A DNA stretch of 64,000 nucleotides. Origin: Drechslerella dactyloides. Its lineage: Eukaryota; Ascomycota; Orbiliomycetes; Orbiliales; Orbiliaceae. Of this stretch, positions 36,588 to 49,800 are shown one piece after another. The stretch is taken from positions 2,232,001 through 2,296,000 of the forward strand of contig JAGTWJ010000008.1 of assembly GCA_020064725.1 (NCBI GenBank). Reading direction: 5' to 3'. The notes below the pieces were generated by a model. It made no database searches and was not told the origin of the DNA. It worked only from the letters and a program-made list of their open reading frames with translations. Every line of letters begins with the position of its first letter. Position 1 is the first letter of the stretch. The position numbers were made by a program, and so were the translations under genes.

Positions 36588-39500
36588 ATGGCCTCGAACG
36601 CGGCTCCCTCGCCATATGGCACCCGGTCCCGCCAGCGATCCACCGCCCAGCGCATAAACTACGCCGAGGACAAGGACAATGACATGGACTTCGAGTACAC
36701 CGCTCCTCCCGCGTCCTCGCATTCCCGCTCGAGCAACGCCTCCTCGACAAATGCGCCGGACACCGCTGCCAACACCACCATCACCGCCGTCGGGATGAGC
36801 ACGCGAAGCCAAGGTGCGTCGGCTACCAGCAGCAGCTCCCGACGCTCATCCACCGTCGCGAACAACCACCACCACAGCAATCATCACAGCAGCAGCAACA
36901 GCAGCAATCACACACACAACCACAACCATGCCGCCTCGACAAATTCCCAACCCGCCGCCCCGGCGGCTGCAGCTCCAGCTAACGCGCCGACGAACTCTCG
37001 CAAGAGGAAGTCCACGGCCGCGCCCCCTCCCGTGTCCACCTCGGCCTCCACGCCAATCACCAACGGAACATCAACGCGGCCGGCCGTCCGCACGCACGAC
37101 AGAGCCCGGGAACGACACAGGATGCGGGAGGCTCTCACCCACCAGCTGTCCTTCGAAAAGTACGGCGGGGCGTTCCTCAGCAAGGGAGGCCACCTGGAAG
37201 CGGACGACGGCACCCGCCTGGCCGTGAATGGTGCGTAGCCCCCCTCCCTCACCTCTTTCCCTCCCTCCCTCATTCATTCTTTCTTTCCAGCGTTTTATTT
37301 TACTCGATTTTACTTTTTCGCGGTAAAATGCTCCGACTCGGCTGGCTGGCTGACTGACCTTTTTGCTTTCGTTCGTTTTGGTTATCTTTAGATCACATCT
37401 ACCTAATTTCCGAACCGCCAGGCGAACCCTACTACATTGGCAGGATCATGAAATTTGGCCATGTCGCAAACCGACCCACGGGTCCCGTCGACTCGATCAC
37501 CGTCAACTGGTACTACCGGCCCAAGGACATCGGCACCAGGAAGCCCGTCGACCCCCGCCTCCTGTTCGCCACCATGCACTCGGACGGCTGCCCGCTGTCC
37601 TCGATCCGCGGCAAATGCACCATCCTGCACCGGTCCGAGATTACGGATCTGGAAGAGTTCAAGCGGCAGAAGGACAGCTTCTACTTTGAGCGCCTGTACG
37701 ACCGATATCTGCAGCGGTACCTCGACATTGTGCCCGTGGCGCAGGTGCGCAACGTGCCGGAGAAAGTCAAGGAGGTCCTGATGGAGATGTGGAAATATGT
37801 GTTGATAGAGCAAGGGAAGAGCGGCCTGCTCACCGCCAAGATGCGCAGCTGCAAGAAATGTCGCGACTTTTGCGCAAAGTGAGTGCCACCACAGATACCT
37901 CTATCCGATCTTGACTACATTTCAGGAATTGGAGGATCCAGCTAATAGATGAGTGCAGCGACAATTCGGTTGTGTGCGCAATGTGCGAGGAGTCGTTCCA
38001 CTTCCAGTGTGTCAACCCCCCTCTCACAAAAAAGCCACAACGCGGTTTCGGGTGGTCCTGCGCCCCCTGCAGCCGAGCGCACGAACGCAAACTCGACGCC
38101 CGCAACGTCAACCGCCCGCTCGACGTCAAGCGCGGCAGCTCGGCATACAACGACCTGCGCAGCGACCAGGACGACGACGGCAACGGCGACGAGGAAGAGG
38201 AAGAACCCCGCCTCAAGCACGAGGGCGGCAAATCCGGCACCGGCGCGAGCACCCCTGTCACGCCAAAGTCCTGGGACCCGAAATCCACCGCGCACAAGCA
38301 TGCGCTCGACACCATCGCCCAGTGGCCGTACCGGTACATGGGCATCAACTGCAAACCCGAGGAAGTCCTCGAGCTCGACGACCGGATATTCCCGCGCGGC
38401 GGCATGAGCATCGGCCAGAAGCATCAGGCGAACGTGGTACCCTGGTACGGCCAACCGGTCCAGTTCATACCCCCCAGTGAGGACAAGCTCCGGGACGGCC
38501 GCGGAACGAAGGGCAAAGCGCGGAGGCCGAGGAAGGAAACGGAAGACGGCAAATCGACGCCGTCGCGCCCGCCCTGGGTGCAGGAAGCGCCGGATGGGTA
38601 CATCGAGCGCGGCGTCAGCGACGAGACGGCGACGCCGCTCTTCATCATACCCGGTGAGGAGGACGAGGAACGCGGGACGGACCGTACTGTTACTAGGCAT
38701 ATGAGTCGCTCCAGGCCCGTGGGTCCCGAACTGGAAGACCTCATCGACGAGTACATGACGAAGGCGGAGGCCGTCGCCAAGCCCTGCGGCGTCGCGAAGA
38801 ACGCTACGAATTTTCTGGATAAAGCGATCCAGCTGCTGTACGCCAACAACTTTGACACCAAGGCCTCCTTGGACCAGCTCCGGCAGAGCGACAGGAAGTC
38901 TCTGAAGGAGCCGGATCTCAAGCCGGACGAAGTCAAGCGCTTCGAGGAAGGCGTCAAGAAGTACGGCAGCGAGCTGCATTCCATCACGCGGCACGTCAAG
39001 ACCCGCAAGCACTGGGAGATAGTGCGCTTCTACTACATGTGGAAAAAGACGCCGCGGGGACACGAGATCTGGGGCAACTACGAGGGCCGGAAAGCGAAGA
39101 AGGAGGCCAAGCAGCGGGATAAAGCCGACGCTGCGGCGGCCGCCAAGCTCGCGGACGACGTCGCGGACGCGGAGGACGACTCGGCGTTCGACGATGAGAA
39201 GGCCACGAACCGCAACAAGCAGTTCCAGTGTAAATTCTGCGGCACGCAAAAGTCCGTGCAGTGGCGCCGCGCGCCCGGCGTGACGCCCGGCGAGACGATC
39301 AGCGCGAAATCGAACAAGAAGGACGCGGAAAAGTACACCTTCATCCCCGCGCTGTGTCGACGCTGCGGCGAGCTGTGGCGCCGCTACGCGATCGCGTGGG
39401 ATAACCCGGACGACGTCGTCCGCAAGACGAACCAGAGCAGCAACCGCAACATCCGGCGCAAGATCGATGAGGAGTTCATCCGCGAGGTCAACGCCGTCGA

Positions 39501-42213
39501 CGACGACACCGCCAGCTTGGAAGAATACCTCAAGTACCACGGCCTCTACCCGCCGCTCGCCCCCGCCTCCGCACCGGAAAAGGACGCCGTAACCGTCGCG
39601 ACACCAACGGCATCGGAGCCGCCCAAGAAGAAAACAAAAACGACGGACGGCCAGGAGGCGGCCGCATCCACCGCGATCTCAACCAAGGACGCGGCTCCCG
39701 CGCCTGTCAAGAAGAAGAAACAAGCCCCGCCGCCACCGGAGCCGCCGAAGCCGAAGCCGCTACCATGCGCCGTCTGCGATCTCATCGAGCCTGTTGGCGA
39801 CGAGCACCTCGTCTGCCGCGACTGCAAACTCACCGTGCACCGCGCCTGCTACGGCGTCGGCGTTGTACGCAGCGCGAACAAATGGGTGTGCGACATGTGC
39901 GCGAACGACAAGAACCCGCTCGTCTCAACCGAGTATATCTGCGTGCTGTGTCCTGTCCGCGGCGAGGGCGAGGCTGAAGAGGAGCTGGCGCGCCTTAGGG
40001 CGGCGGAACGCCCGTATCCGAACAGCTCGCGCAGCGCTAAGGACAAGGAGGCCCGCGAGAAGGCGAAGGAGAGCGAGAAGGAGCGCATCGTGGCCGAAGT
40101 CAACGGGGACACGCCCCCCACCGCGTCCGAGCGCGAGGAGGCGAACAAGAAGCGCGACGTGGTGGACAAGACGCGACCCGCGAACCCGCGGCAGCCGCTC
40201 AAGCGGACGGCCGGGAACAATTGGGTGCATATTCGCTGCGCTGTGTGGACGCCTGAGATCCGGTTCGGCGATTGGAAGACGATCAGCCCCGCGGAGGGGA
40301 TTGGGACTATTTCGCCGCAAAAGTTCCAGGCGGAGTGTGCGATTTGCAATGACGTCAAGATGGACAGCAGCAAGAAGAAGGGGGCATGCGTGCAGTGTCA
40401 CTACTGCCATGCTCACTGTAAGTATTCTCTCTCTCCACCTTAACCTTATATAGATTTGGAAGTGGTGCTGATGGTGATGTGTGGGTAGTCCATGTTGGGT
40501 GCGCGCATAAGGCTGGGTATCGGTTCGGTTTCGACATCCAGCCGGTCAAGAGCTCGAGGAGGGATACGGTCAGCATTGTGAGTATCGGCAACGAGACGGG
40601 CAACATGCAGGCGATGATTTGGTGTCCCGCGCACGAGATCAAGACGCAGTACCACGAGATGACCGAGGTCGTCCCTGACTGTGAGATTGTGAGTTTCCCC
40701 TCTTCCAGGATTGTTATGATGTGGTACTAACGTTTGTGTGTAGCGGCAAACGGCGCTCCAGCTGTATCTTGAGACGTACAAGCAGGCGGACCTGACGTTG
40801 ACTGGAACGGTCCGCAAGGCGCAGCTCGTGACGTTGTCCACCAAGGCGTCGCAGCAGACCGGCCGCCGGTCCAGCTTGATCTCAGGCGGGCCCGGACATG
40901 GCCACGGCCACCGCAATTCGATATCGTCACCGATCAACGCGCACCACGAGCCGACGTCGCCGACGAGCACGGCGGCGGAGAGCGCGCGCAAGTGCCGCAA
41001 GTGCCGGATCGACGTCAGCCCGATATGGCATGAGGTGAAGATTACGATGAAGAAGGAGCCCGTTGCGAGCATTGAGGTTCCGGACATCGGGGAGCCGCGG
41101 TCGACGAACGTGAAGGTGAACGGGGTGCATTCCGTCGACGACATGGATACGACGGAGGACTTTGGCGGGGCGGACGCGACGACACCCCCGCCGGAGCGGA
41201 TCGTGGAGTACTTGTGCCATAAATGTCATTGGGACGAGCTGCATCCGCCAAAGCCGAGCGATCCGCCGGTTGAGAAGCCGCGGAGCCGGAACCCGCTTTC
41301 CATCAGCGGGCTGATCGACCCGCCGACGGCGGTTAGTCCTACGGCGCCGCGGGAGCCGCCGCCGCCAATGCGGGAAATGCCACGGGAGTTGCCGCGAGAG
41401 ATGCCGAGGGAGCTACCGCGAGAGATTCCGAGGGAGATTCCACGGGAGATGCCCCGTGAGATGCCCCGTGAGATGCCGCGAGAACTGCCGCGAGAGATGC
41501 CGCGAGAGCTGCCACGAGAGATGCCGAGGGAGATGCCGAGGGAGCTACCCAGGGAGATAGCGCCGCCGCCGCCGCCGATTCAACGCCCGCCGCCATCGCA
41601 TGAGCTGCCGCACGAGCTACCCTACGGCGAGCCGCTGCCCGTCGCGTACCAGCCCGCCCCGCACCCGCCGCCGCCGACGCATCCGCCACCCGAACAGGCC
41701 TCCGTGCAAATGTACCCGCCGCCCTCCCACATCGTCAACCCGCCGTACGAACCCCGCCGCCCGTCACCGTACTACACGCCGCCACCGCACGTGCTACCGC
41801 CCGGCAGCACGGGTATCTCGATCTCGCACGCCCTCCCGCTGCGCGACGCGCACTCCCTCCCGCCGCCGCCGCCAATCCACACGCGCTCGCCCGTCAGCGA
41901 CCCCGTGCACCCGGCGCGCCATCCGCCTACCATGGGCAAGTTCGCCCCGCCGCCGTCGCATTCGCACGCGCACCGCGAGCTCGTGTCGCCGATGGTGGCG
42001 CCTATCGCGCCGAGTCCCGGCACGTTCGGGCCGGGCGCACGGCATCCGTCCATGTCGCCGTTTTCGCCGCCGACGCACCCGGTGTACCATCGGTCGCCGT
42101 CGCAGCCGGTGCCCGCGCAGCCGATTACGCCGCAGGCGAGGGTGTTCGCGACGCCGGAGCCGCGGCCGGCGGGGGCGTCCGGGTCTCCTGCGCTTGCGAA
42201 TCTTCTGCACTAG
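36588..42213 (+). CDS. SNT2: Chromatin regulator Snt2 (BAH, PHD, SANT, GATA-like, ePHD)
   Basis: Five exons are supported: 36588-37230, 37392-37878, 37959-40417, 40489-40688 and 40744-42213. The introns are 161, 80, 71 and 55 bp, and the product is 1752 residues. After a low-complexity N-terminus comes a BAH domain at about 214-340. A PHD finger follows at about 370-425, and an ELM2-like stretch at about 500-640. A SANT domain is at about 697-745, and a GATA-like C4 finger starts at 802 (CKFCGTQ). A second PHD is at 980-1030, followed by an extended PHD to about 1230. A further CxxC pair and a CHKC pair lie at 1347 and 1422. This order is that of Snt2, which works with Rpd3 and Ecm5 in yeast and with Lid2-type demethylase complexes in fission yeast. 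The Pro-rich C-terminus carries fifteen tandem Pro-Arg-Glu-X units. Confidence 0.93.
41380..41559 (+). repeat. Fifteen 12-nt units coding (Pro-Arg-Glu-Leu/Met/Ile)15
   Basis: Each 12-nt unit encodes Pro-Arg-Glu followed by Leu, Met or Ile, at residues about 1476-1535 of Snt2. Codons differ between units (cca, ccg and ccc; cgg, cga, agg and cgt) while the peptide hardly varies, so protein-level selection is likely. It should form a highly charged, flexible or helical linker. Confidence 0.93.
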
Positions 42214-43224
42214 GAGTGCGAGGATGGCGAGCGGGTAGAGCGTACCGGCGAGGAGGAGGCGGATGAGGTTGACCTTGTCCCTACATGATGTTTCACTCTT
42301 GATTCTTGTTTCTTTTTCTTTGACCGTTTTGTTTAGTGTTTGCATGGTGAACAACGGTGTATATGTTGTTGATATTGATACGGTGTTTGCTCTAAACTCT
42401 TCTTTTCAGTATTAAGATTCCTTTACTCTTCGTTTCTTCTATCTATTTTTTTTACTGTCGTGGTGTTTTTTATTCGTTGCAAGATATCCACGTGTCGTTA
42501 TGCTTACACTTCGCTTCCTCTTTTTTATTTATTTCTTCGGGAAGGTTATTCCGTCCGGTTAGTTTAGGTATGGGGGTGTGGTGGTATGTGGTGGGATGTG
42601 CGTATGTCGTAGGTAGCTTGCGTTTACCGCTTATATACTGGATTGATTACAGACACAGATACGTATACGTCAGACGATCGGAAGCTGGTAGTTTATATTA
42701 TACTACCGGATCGATGGGCGGATTTCGCTGGTATTGTGTATTTAATAACGCGTGTGCGTGGTGCCGGCCGGTATTTATATTATATTTGGGCTAGTAGGTA
42801 TTATATAGGGCTCGGATGGTATTTTATATACTTTTTTTTTTCTTTACTATACTTCATGTCGCTTTCTTAAAATTTTGCGTTTTGAGGTTTGCAAATTTGT
42901 GCTGTCGGTCTCTTTTGGGATTGGCATTTGTTCGGTGGGTGTTAACTATATATTGAATTTGGCGTTAGGTGTCGATGTTCTATTATATTATATTTGTATA
43001 TCTAGTGAGGTTTGGGTGGTGTGGTTCGGGGATGGGTGGGTTGGTTTATGGGGATGTGTATATGGCGGTTGTCGCGGTGGGAAGTACTAGATTTATTAGG
43101 TAGATTAATGGATGGAGATATTCTGATACAAAGACTGGTCACACTCTTGTTTCGTCACTACTGTGATAGATTCTCGATGCCATCTCCTCTTGACTGTAGT
43201 GACTAAGAACCTGACCGCCATTGA
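42214..43224. other. Convergent intergenic region SNT2/FCY1
   Basis: AT-rich 3' flank with T runs (for example 42447-42453 and 42832-42841). No coding or structural signal was found. Confidence 0.55.
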
Positions 43225-43978
43225 TTACGGCGAACGTGATATCAGACGCTGCTCCTTCGCCTCCTCGCCGATATCCTCCCCCCAATCACCCGGCCGCTCC
43301 TTCACGAACCGCTGCATCAGCTCATAACACCCTTCATCATCCAAATTCACGACCGCCACGCCGTTCCGCGCGAGCAACTCTTCATCACCCTTAAACGTGC
43401 GGTTTTCGCCCATGACGACGCGCGGGATGCGGTAGAGGAGGATGGCGCCGGTGCACATGCTGCAGGGGGAGAGGGTTGTGTAGAGTGTTGATGCGCGGTA
43501 GACTGTTGCTGACAATCTTCCCGCGTTTTCGAGGGCAGCTATCTCTGCCTGTATTTATATTACTCAAAGGTTAGTTATGTGTAAATGTAGCCTCGAAGTG
43601 TAAATGTATGTCAAGGTGAAGATTGTGTGGACGGACATGGAGTGTTGGGCTGCCGTTTTGGATGCGCAGGTTGTGGCCGCGGCCGAGGATCTTGCCTGCG
43701 GAATCGACGAGCACGGAGCCGATCTATCGCATAGGCATGGTATAGCCGTCAGTGGGAGCCGTATTGCATTGATGGGCTGCTGTGTATCATATCTGATATC
43801 TCGTGCACTACGGTTGGTATAGCGGGCAGGGATGTTGAAGGTGACAAGATTGCGTTGGTGGTGGTAAAATACCACATGCTCGTGGATTCGAACGTACCGG
43901 TATCCCGCCCTCGTCGTAGCCCTTCTGGGCCTCCTCGAAGGCGAGCTTCATGAACTTCTTGTCGTCGTCCGTCGCCAT
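43225..43978 (-). CDS. FCY1: Cytosine deaminase Fcy1
   Basis: Three exons are supported: 43978-43898, 43723-43637 and 43548-43225. The introns are 174 and 88 bp, and the product is 163 residues, close to the 158 of yeast Fcy1. The zinc and catalytic motif is HAE, whose His and Ala are separated by intron 2. The PCSMC motif follows in LSPCSMCTGAILLY. The Fcy1-type C-terminus ERPGDWGEDIGEE is followed by a short unusual tail. The enzyme converts cytosine to uracil in pyrimidine salvage and also converts 5-fluorocytosine, so it bears on drug response. The donor of intron 2 (gtccgt) is less usual, but it is the only place that restores the HAE motif. Confidence 0.94.
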
Positions 43979-44550
43979 GTTATCTTTGTGTCTTGCGGAT
44001 AGATGATTGGGGTGCTCAATTGGGTCAATGCCGGCAAAGCTTTTCTGATACGCGGGTGCGGGAGGTTATAAATACAGTTCAGGTCGACGTCGGAGCAAGC
44101 CGGTTGATATCCATTTCGTCCTGGACTGAACTTGCAGGTGCGGCTGCCTAGTACATGTGCACCTGGTACTCATATACTACAGCATTGAACTGAGGCCTAC
44201 GTCACGCAAGTACACAGCTGTATTATATCGATACGCTCGAGCTTCGAAGAATACGTGATTCGATTCCGACGCCGTGCAGATGCATTCGCTACGGATTGAA
44301 TTAAATCTCTATATGTCCACCCCGTGCACAAACCATGCAATCCACCGCCCCAGCCGTCCAAGCCTCTCTAGTCACCCCCTCTATCCACCCCAGACGTCAC
44401 ATCCTACTCGTCGCGCCCCCATCCGGAAATATTCGCTGTCACGTCGCTGAACAAGGAAAATCGATGATATGCCCGCCCGCCTGCCTGCCCATGCATCCAA
44501 GACACACGCGAACGCAATGGAACAAAAGTAAAGGGATGGTAGAAAGCCAG
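43979..44550. other. Intergenic FCY1 promoter/NPL4 3' side
   Basis: No gene or clear element was found in this 570-bp gap between two minus-strand genes. Confidence 0.5.
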
Positions 44551-46886
44551 TTACTTCAGACTAATGCGCCGCATCTTCTTCGTCAACACTCTTTCCTCGC
44601 CATTGCCAGTCGCATCTTCTTCGCTGCCGCCGACGCTGCCGCGTGTACGCTGCTCGCCCTCGCCCGCAGCTTCTGCTCCTCGTCTTGCGCTGCCGCCCCG
44701 ACTGCCGCTGTCGCTGCGCCTGCGCGTAGCAGCAGCGGCAGTACTGTTGCTCCCCTCATCGCTGCTCCCCAGCCTCTCCCCCTGCGGCGGCGGCGCTCCG
44801 CCCATCTCCTCGTCGTCATACCTCCTCTTTCGGCTAGCGCTCGGCAGGAACGAAAACGGGCGACGGTGACCGTGGGACAGATTCGACTCACCGCTTTCTT
44901 GACATATCGTGAGCAATGTCGCCCATCCGCCCGTCTGGGAGAGGGCAAAGCCGTCGTTGACGTCGTGCTCCGTTGCGACTTTCGCCAGCAGCCGTTCCTC
45001 GTCCTGCGGTCCCGGCGCAAGCGCGAGCGCGAGCGTACCTCGTCAGCCCAACCATCACGATCCATAGAAGTGTGAAGGGAATGCTTACCTTGTCTAATAT
45101 GCCGAAATTGTGCAGGAAGCACAGCAGATGGAAGTCGCTGACGACGTCCATGCTGACCTCTCCGCCCTTCTTGAGCCCCAGCTGTCGTCCTACCGCGGCT
45201 ATATCCTGCACGACGCCCACCACCTCGCGGTTTTCGATCGGGAATCCCCCGCTGTTAGGCGTCGTGAACAGCGGCTTGCTCTCCGTCGGGAAGCCGTGCG
45301 TTAGCGTGACCAGCAGGTAATCCACGGGGAACGCCGGCTTCGCGTTCTCCTGTATGCTGGCGCCGTACTCGTTGAGCCGCCGGTAGAACACCTCGGGCAC
45401 GTACCGCGCGGCCGAGGGGTTGTCCGATTTGTCTTCTTCGTTCCGAACGAGCATCAGCCCGGGGTCGGCTGACGGCTCGATGATGTCCGCTCTGACCATC
45501 TCCACGGCTGTGTTGGACGCCTGGTACGCTGCGATATCGATGTTTCCGTCCGGGTTGCCGGACAGCACGCAGGTGATGAAATTGCTGCCAAAGGTGCCCG
45601 AGTCGGACCATTTCGACGGGTGCGGGTGCTCCGCTTGCAGTCGCGCCGCGAAAGCGATTTCTAGCGACGAAAGGAAGTACGAGTCGATATGGCGTTTGCA
45701 GATGACGGTGCCCTGCCCTGTCCCGTCGTCGGTTAGGTCGGTGAAGATGACACCGATCTTACGTAGGCCGCACAGTGCTGCCACATCGTCGACGGCCGCT
45801 GCACCATCCCAAGGTAACGTCAACGACACGCCGTCGGTTTCGCCTCTCTGCGGAGGCTCGTAGATCGCTTCCACCACGGCTTTCACGCCCAGCGGGACTT
45901 CGGGGTACGGCACGTAGCGACCGTAAAGGTACCCCATCCGCTGGCTGCCGCTTCTGCGCCAGAAGTCGAGCAGCGTATCGATCAGACCCGGGTCGGAGAA
46001 CTCGACGTGGTCGACCATCCGGAACTCCTGCTGTTGCAGGGTGATAGCGGAAGGCTGGCACTTGGTGCAAATGCCTGCCGGCCAGGCCGGGTGGCCGCTG
46101 GGACAGTTAGGCTTGACGCGGAAGAAGGGTTCAGATAGCGGTGGCATGTAGGATGATTTTAGCTCGGGCTTGTTCGTCGCGGTGTTGATTTTACGCAAGT
46201 AGGAGTGGAAGCTCAGGTGCTTGATTTTCTTCTCGGCCATGTATTTTGCGTCGTAGGGCTCCAGCGGCATGCAGTAGTCGCACATGCCCTTCGGTCCGTG
46301 CCGGCACATTTTCTGGTCCTTCGGCCGTTGGATCTTGCCGTCTTGCTTGTCGAGCTGCTCGTCGACGGGGTCCGGGAGGATTTTCTCCCAGGGGTTTAGT
46401 ATGGCGGAGGTGTGCGCGTTTGTCGTGTAGGTGTATGATTCGGAGACATCCTGCTCGGGCTTGACGGGCTTGCCGTCGATGCGGCTGGCGGTGACGACAG
46501 GTACCGTAGTGCCGTTCGAGGCTGCTTCCTTGTAGGTGAGGAAGAGCATGTCTCCGTGGCTACCGGTGGCGTATTAATGTTAGCAGGTGCGGGGAAACGG
46601 CTGTAGGGGGATTTCGTACTTCAGACCAACATCTCTGACGTTCTGGCCGCTCAGCTCGTGCAGGACTCGTGTGGCGCCGTTCGCCGGCTTGTCTGAGAGG
46701 AGTATCGACGGGCCATCGACGTTATTGGGTAGGACTCCCAGCAACTATATGGACACGTTAGCATGTTGGATAGGATAGAAGAAAAGCGTCGGCTGGATCC
46801 ACCTTGGAGTATAGGACTGAGATGTCGTCCGTGGGCTGGACTTCGATCCTAAAGGTGCCGTCCTGGCACCTGAACCTCAGAATCAT
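44551..46886 (-). CDS. NPL4: Npl4, Cdc48/p97 cofactor
   Basis: Four exons are supported: 46886-46803, 46744-46620, 46559-45089 and 45003-44551. The introns are 58, 60 and 85 bp, and the product is 710 residues. The N-terminal ubiquitin-like domain is at 1-80 (MILRFRCQDG onward). The zinc region has CRHGPKGMCDYC from residue 155, with a further Cys/His pair in CTKC. The MPN-like domain starts near VDHVEF. The C-terminal domain ends with GGWATLLTICQESG. With Ufd1, Npl4 recruits Cdc48 to ubiquitylated proteins in ER-associated degradation and chromatin extraction. After the conserved core the frame continues for about 100 residues of Ser/Gly/Arg-rich sequence ending KKMRRISLK. A gtgagt right after the core could instead be a splice donor, so the extreme C-terminus is less certain. 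Confidence 0.95.
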
Positions 46887-49800
46887 GGTGGAGGCCGTGT
46901 ACGCGGATGTATGTATTATCGAAGATGGTTCGGAGACAGATCGATGGTCCCTCCGAGGAAATGCAAGATGGAGAAGGTGAGTGTCCGTCGAAGCAGTGAG
47001 CCGGCGCCGGGGACCAAGAGGCAAGATGAGTGACGCGTGGTTCGATTACTAAGATCAGGCGCAGAAGAGGGGCTCGATGGATGGTACGGGTGTTGAACAC
47101 GGGGCCGAGACAGTTCTAGCTGGTTCCTGGCATCCCCTCGGCCAGGCTCGATGGATGCTCGCGAGACAGCTATGGCGAGGAACGGCGACAGGCCGGTGGA
47201 GCGTGATGGCAATGGCGGTCGTGGAGGTTGAAGTTGAGGGCTGCCGACGTCAGTTGGCCAGGTCAAGCTGCAGCTGCGGCTGACTAAGCGCGCCGCTTTG
47301 GCGGGGCCGCCCAAATCGACCATTTCGGAAATCAAACGAAACGGTCTCCGGACGGCATCACGTTACGCTTCGACTGCCAGGCCGGGTGCTGCAGCATTGA
47401 TATAGCTATAGCAGCGGGGTCATCGATATCGATATCGATTTATACTTATTGTACAGGCATGCGCATTTGCCTCCAGCATGCACGAGGCCGAGTGAAGCAG
47501 CATCCCGCAGGATCAGATATACATGGTATTGCGGAGCATTGCATCGTGCATCCTGCAGTCAAAATAAAAGGTCCGGCCCTGCGAGGACCGATACACCCTT
47601 CGGCACAGGTGTCATGAGGCCGTCAACCGCGTTTTTTACCAGAAACCCGCTTCTTGGGACCGCACCTGTATGTGCGGACGCGTATGTCTCCGGACTGCTG
47701 CATGCGAACGTTTTCTGCCTCAAAGTTACTTTCTCGGGCTTTAAATTTAGATTTTTGGTTGAGACCCCGGCCGGGCCGCTGAATCCGTGGACAGAACTTG
47801 GCTCAATCGTACAGCAATCAAAGTATTGAGCTCAGCCCGAAGCGCGATGTCACCTTGAAACAGACAGCAGCAAAGACATACGGATACGGACGGGTGATAG
47901 CGGCGGCTATCGATTCGCTACTGGTAGGGAGGCAGACACCAGGCCCGCCCAGATCGTAGGCGGTGGCCTGTTTGAGAGGGGGGGCTGTAAATAACTGCTT
48001 ACCTGCTTTCTTCGACGGGATGCAGCCCTCGTCGGATACACAGTTCAATGATAGGACTGATCGATTGCTCCAAATGGGCGGCAAGAAAGTGCATAAACGT
48101 AAGACCGTATGCAACGAGGGCTGTCTCACCGGACGGGCAGCTAGTTCATTACACCGATCGAGGGTGTCTTGTTTGTATCTACAGGATTAATTTTCGGACA
48201 GTGGAATCGAATCACGTCAGCTGGTATAATGCGCGCGAGCACGCCCATTAATCCTGCTCTCCGCATGACTGCTGGTTCCAGACGAGGGAGCCGAGATATG
48301 GCACTTCATCCGATGTCAAGCCCCTGGGCTCCCAGTGCTACTGCAACATTAAAAAACTGCGGGTTAGTCAGGCCACATGAATTATAACTCTAGAGTCAAT
48401 TGCAGTCGACGGTGGGAAGGAGCGACGAGGACGAGAATATCCATATCATGCATTGACCAAGTGATTGGGCGTCGATTCGTCTAATTAGCTAAACTCGCGA
48501 GGTTGGGACCGAAATACTAATATTATCGACTTGGAATAGTTTTTAGCCTTCTTTTCTTTTCTTCTCTTCTATGCAGCTTAAACTTCGACCTCGCGATGCG
48601 TGGCTTGAGCTAGTTTTCTTCCAACCGCATCCACAGCACGTCGCCAAGTCGATCGAGAGAGCGAAAGGATAACCCCGAGACTGGCAAAAGGAATTATCCA
48701 AGTAATCGGTCAAGCGAACTAGCGAAATTGAAATGATTGCATTTGAACGAAATGATGTCCATCCTGCGTAGACTGTTGGCACCTAAGAACGCTTGGTGAC
48801 TCTGCTGACGTATACACCTTCGCATTCCCTGAATGCTGTTCCGTGCATTTCTTTCTCAGCTGGGAGGCCGTCGCCGGCAGAAGGATGCCGTGGGCGCGTA
48901 TGCTGCTGCCGATGCTGGGTGGGCGAACTGGAATTTTGCGTCCGATTTTTGAAATTTCGAGACAGCAGTCTAGAAACGTCGTAGTTTATGCCTGCGGGTA
49001 AGCAGGCGTTTGGAGGGGTAACAGAATTTTTATCGTTTACCCCATCAACTTCACAGCCATGTCACCAGCCAGGTCGCAATTGTGGGAAAAAAACTATCTA
49101 GAGATGTCGCATTGGTGTTATAACTCCGTATGAGTGACGCCAGAGCTGGAAAAAGAAAGCAAGCGAGGCTGTGCCCAAATATAGCCTCGACAAGCCTTTA
49201 GTCGAGGGAGGGCGACCCCCAAGATCAAGTGCCCAGGAAGAAACTTGCAACAATGACGAGGGGTCGAGGTCAGCTCCGAAGACACTTGCCCTCCCGACAC
49301 TGGGGAATCCAAATCGCCAGCTTGCATTTCTTCGCTTTGCTCTCCTTGCAGGGGGTTACTTTGCGAAACTTGCTCTCGCCCCGTGAGGGAGTCCGGCGCT
49401 CTCGTCCGTCCGTTTTGGCGGCACTTACCACACCGCAGACATGGATATGTAGCTCGCGCATGCACTGTACCGAGTATTCTCGCTTGCATCTGTTGTCGTG
49501 ACTGGGCGCCCTGCAGGTCGCTGGAGTGCATGCATGGGCGCTGGGTGAATGTGTAGTAGGTTAGTATGTATGTGCAGGTAGTGCTGCGGCGCAACAATAT
49601 CGCCTCTCTCTTTCTTTTCTTCTAGATGTTCTGGGCAGGTGCTTCCCGGTTGGTGAGGCCACGGGAAGAGGGCAAAAGTCGGTATGCTGACATGTTCCGT
49701 CCACGCGGTGGCTGAACGTATGGACGAAGAACGGACGCTGGTTTAAATACTCGGGCGAAGTACGATCTCTCTATCCGAGGGGTTTTCCGTTCGCTCGTCA

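Noticed and set aside
37942..39540. Minus-strand open frame of 532 codons
   Set aside because: It lies wholly antisense to the Snt2 exon. Its Val/Leu/Arg-rich composition is what GC-biased codons give on the opposite strand.
43860..43900. T-loop-like string (gttcgaatcc on the minus strand), possible tRNA
   Set aside because: The flanking bases are the FCY1 exon and intron. No acceptor stem, D-loop or anticodon arm can be paired around it.
49118..49597. Minus-strand open frame of 159 codons
   Set aside because: No family resemblance, odd composition and no splice partners were found.
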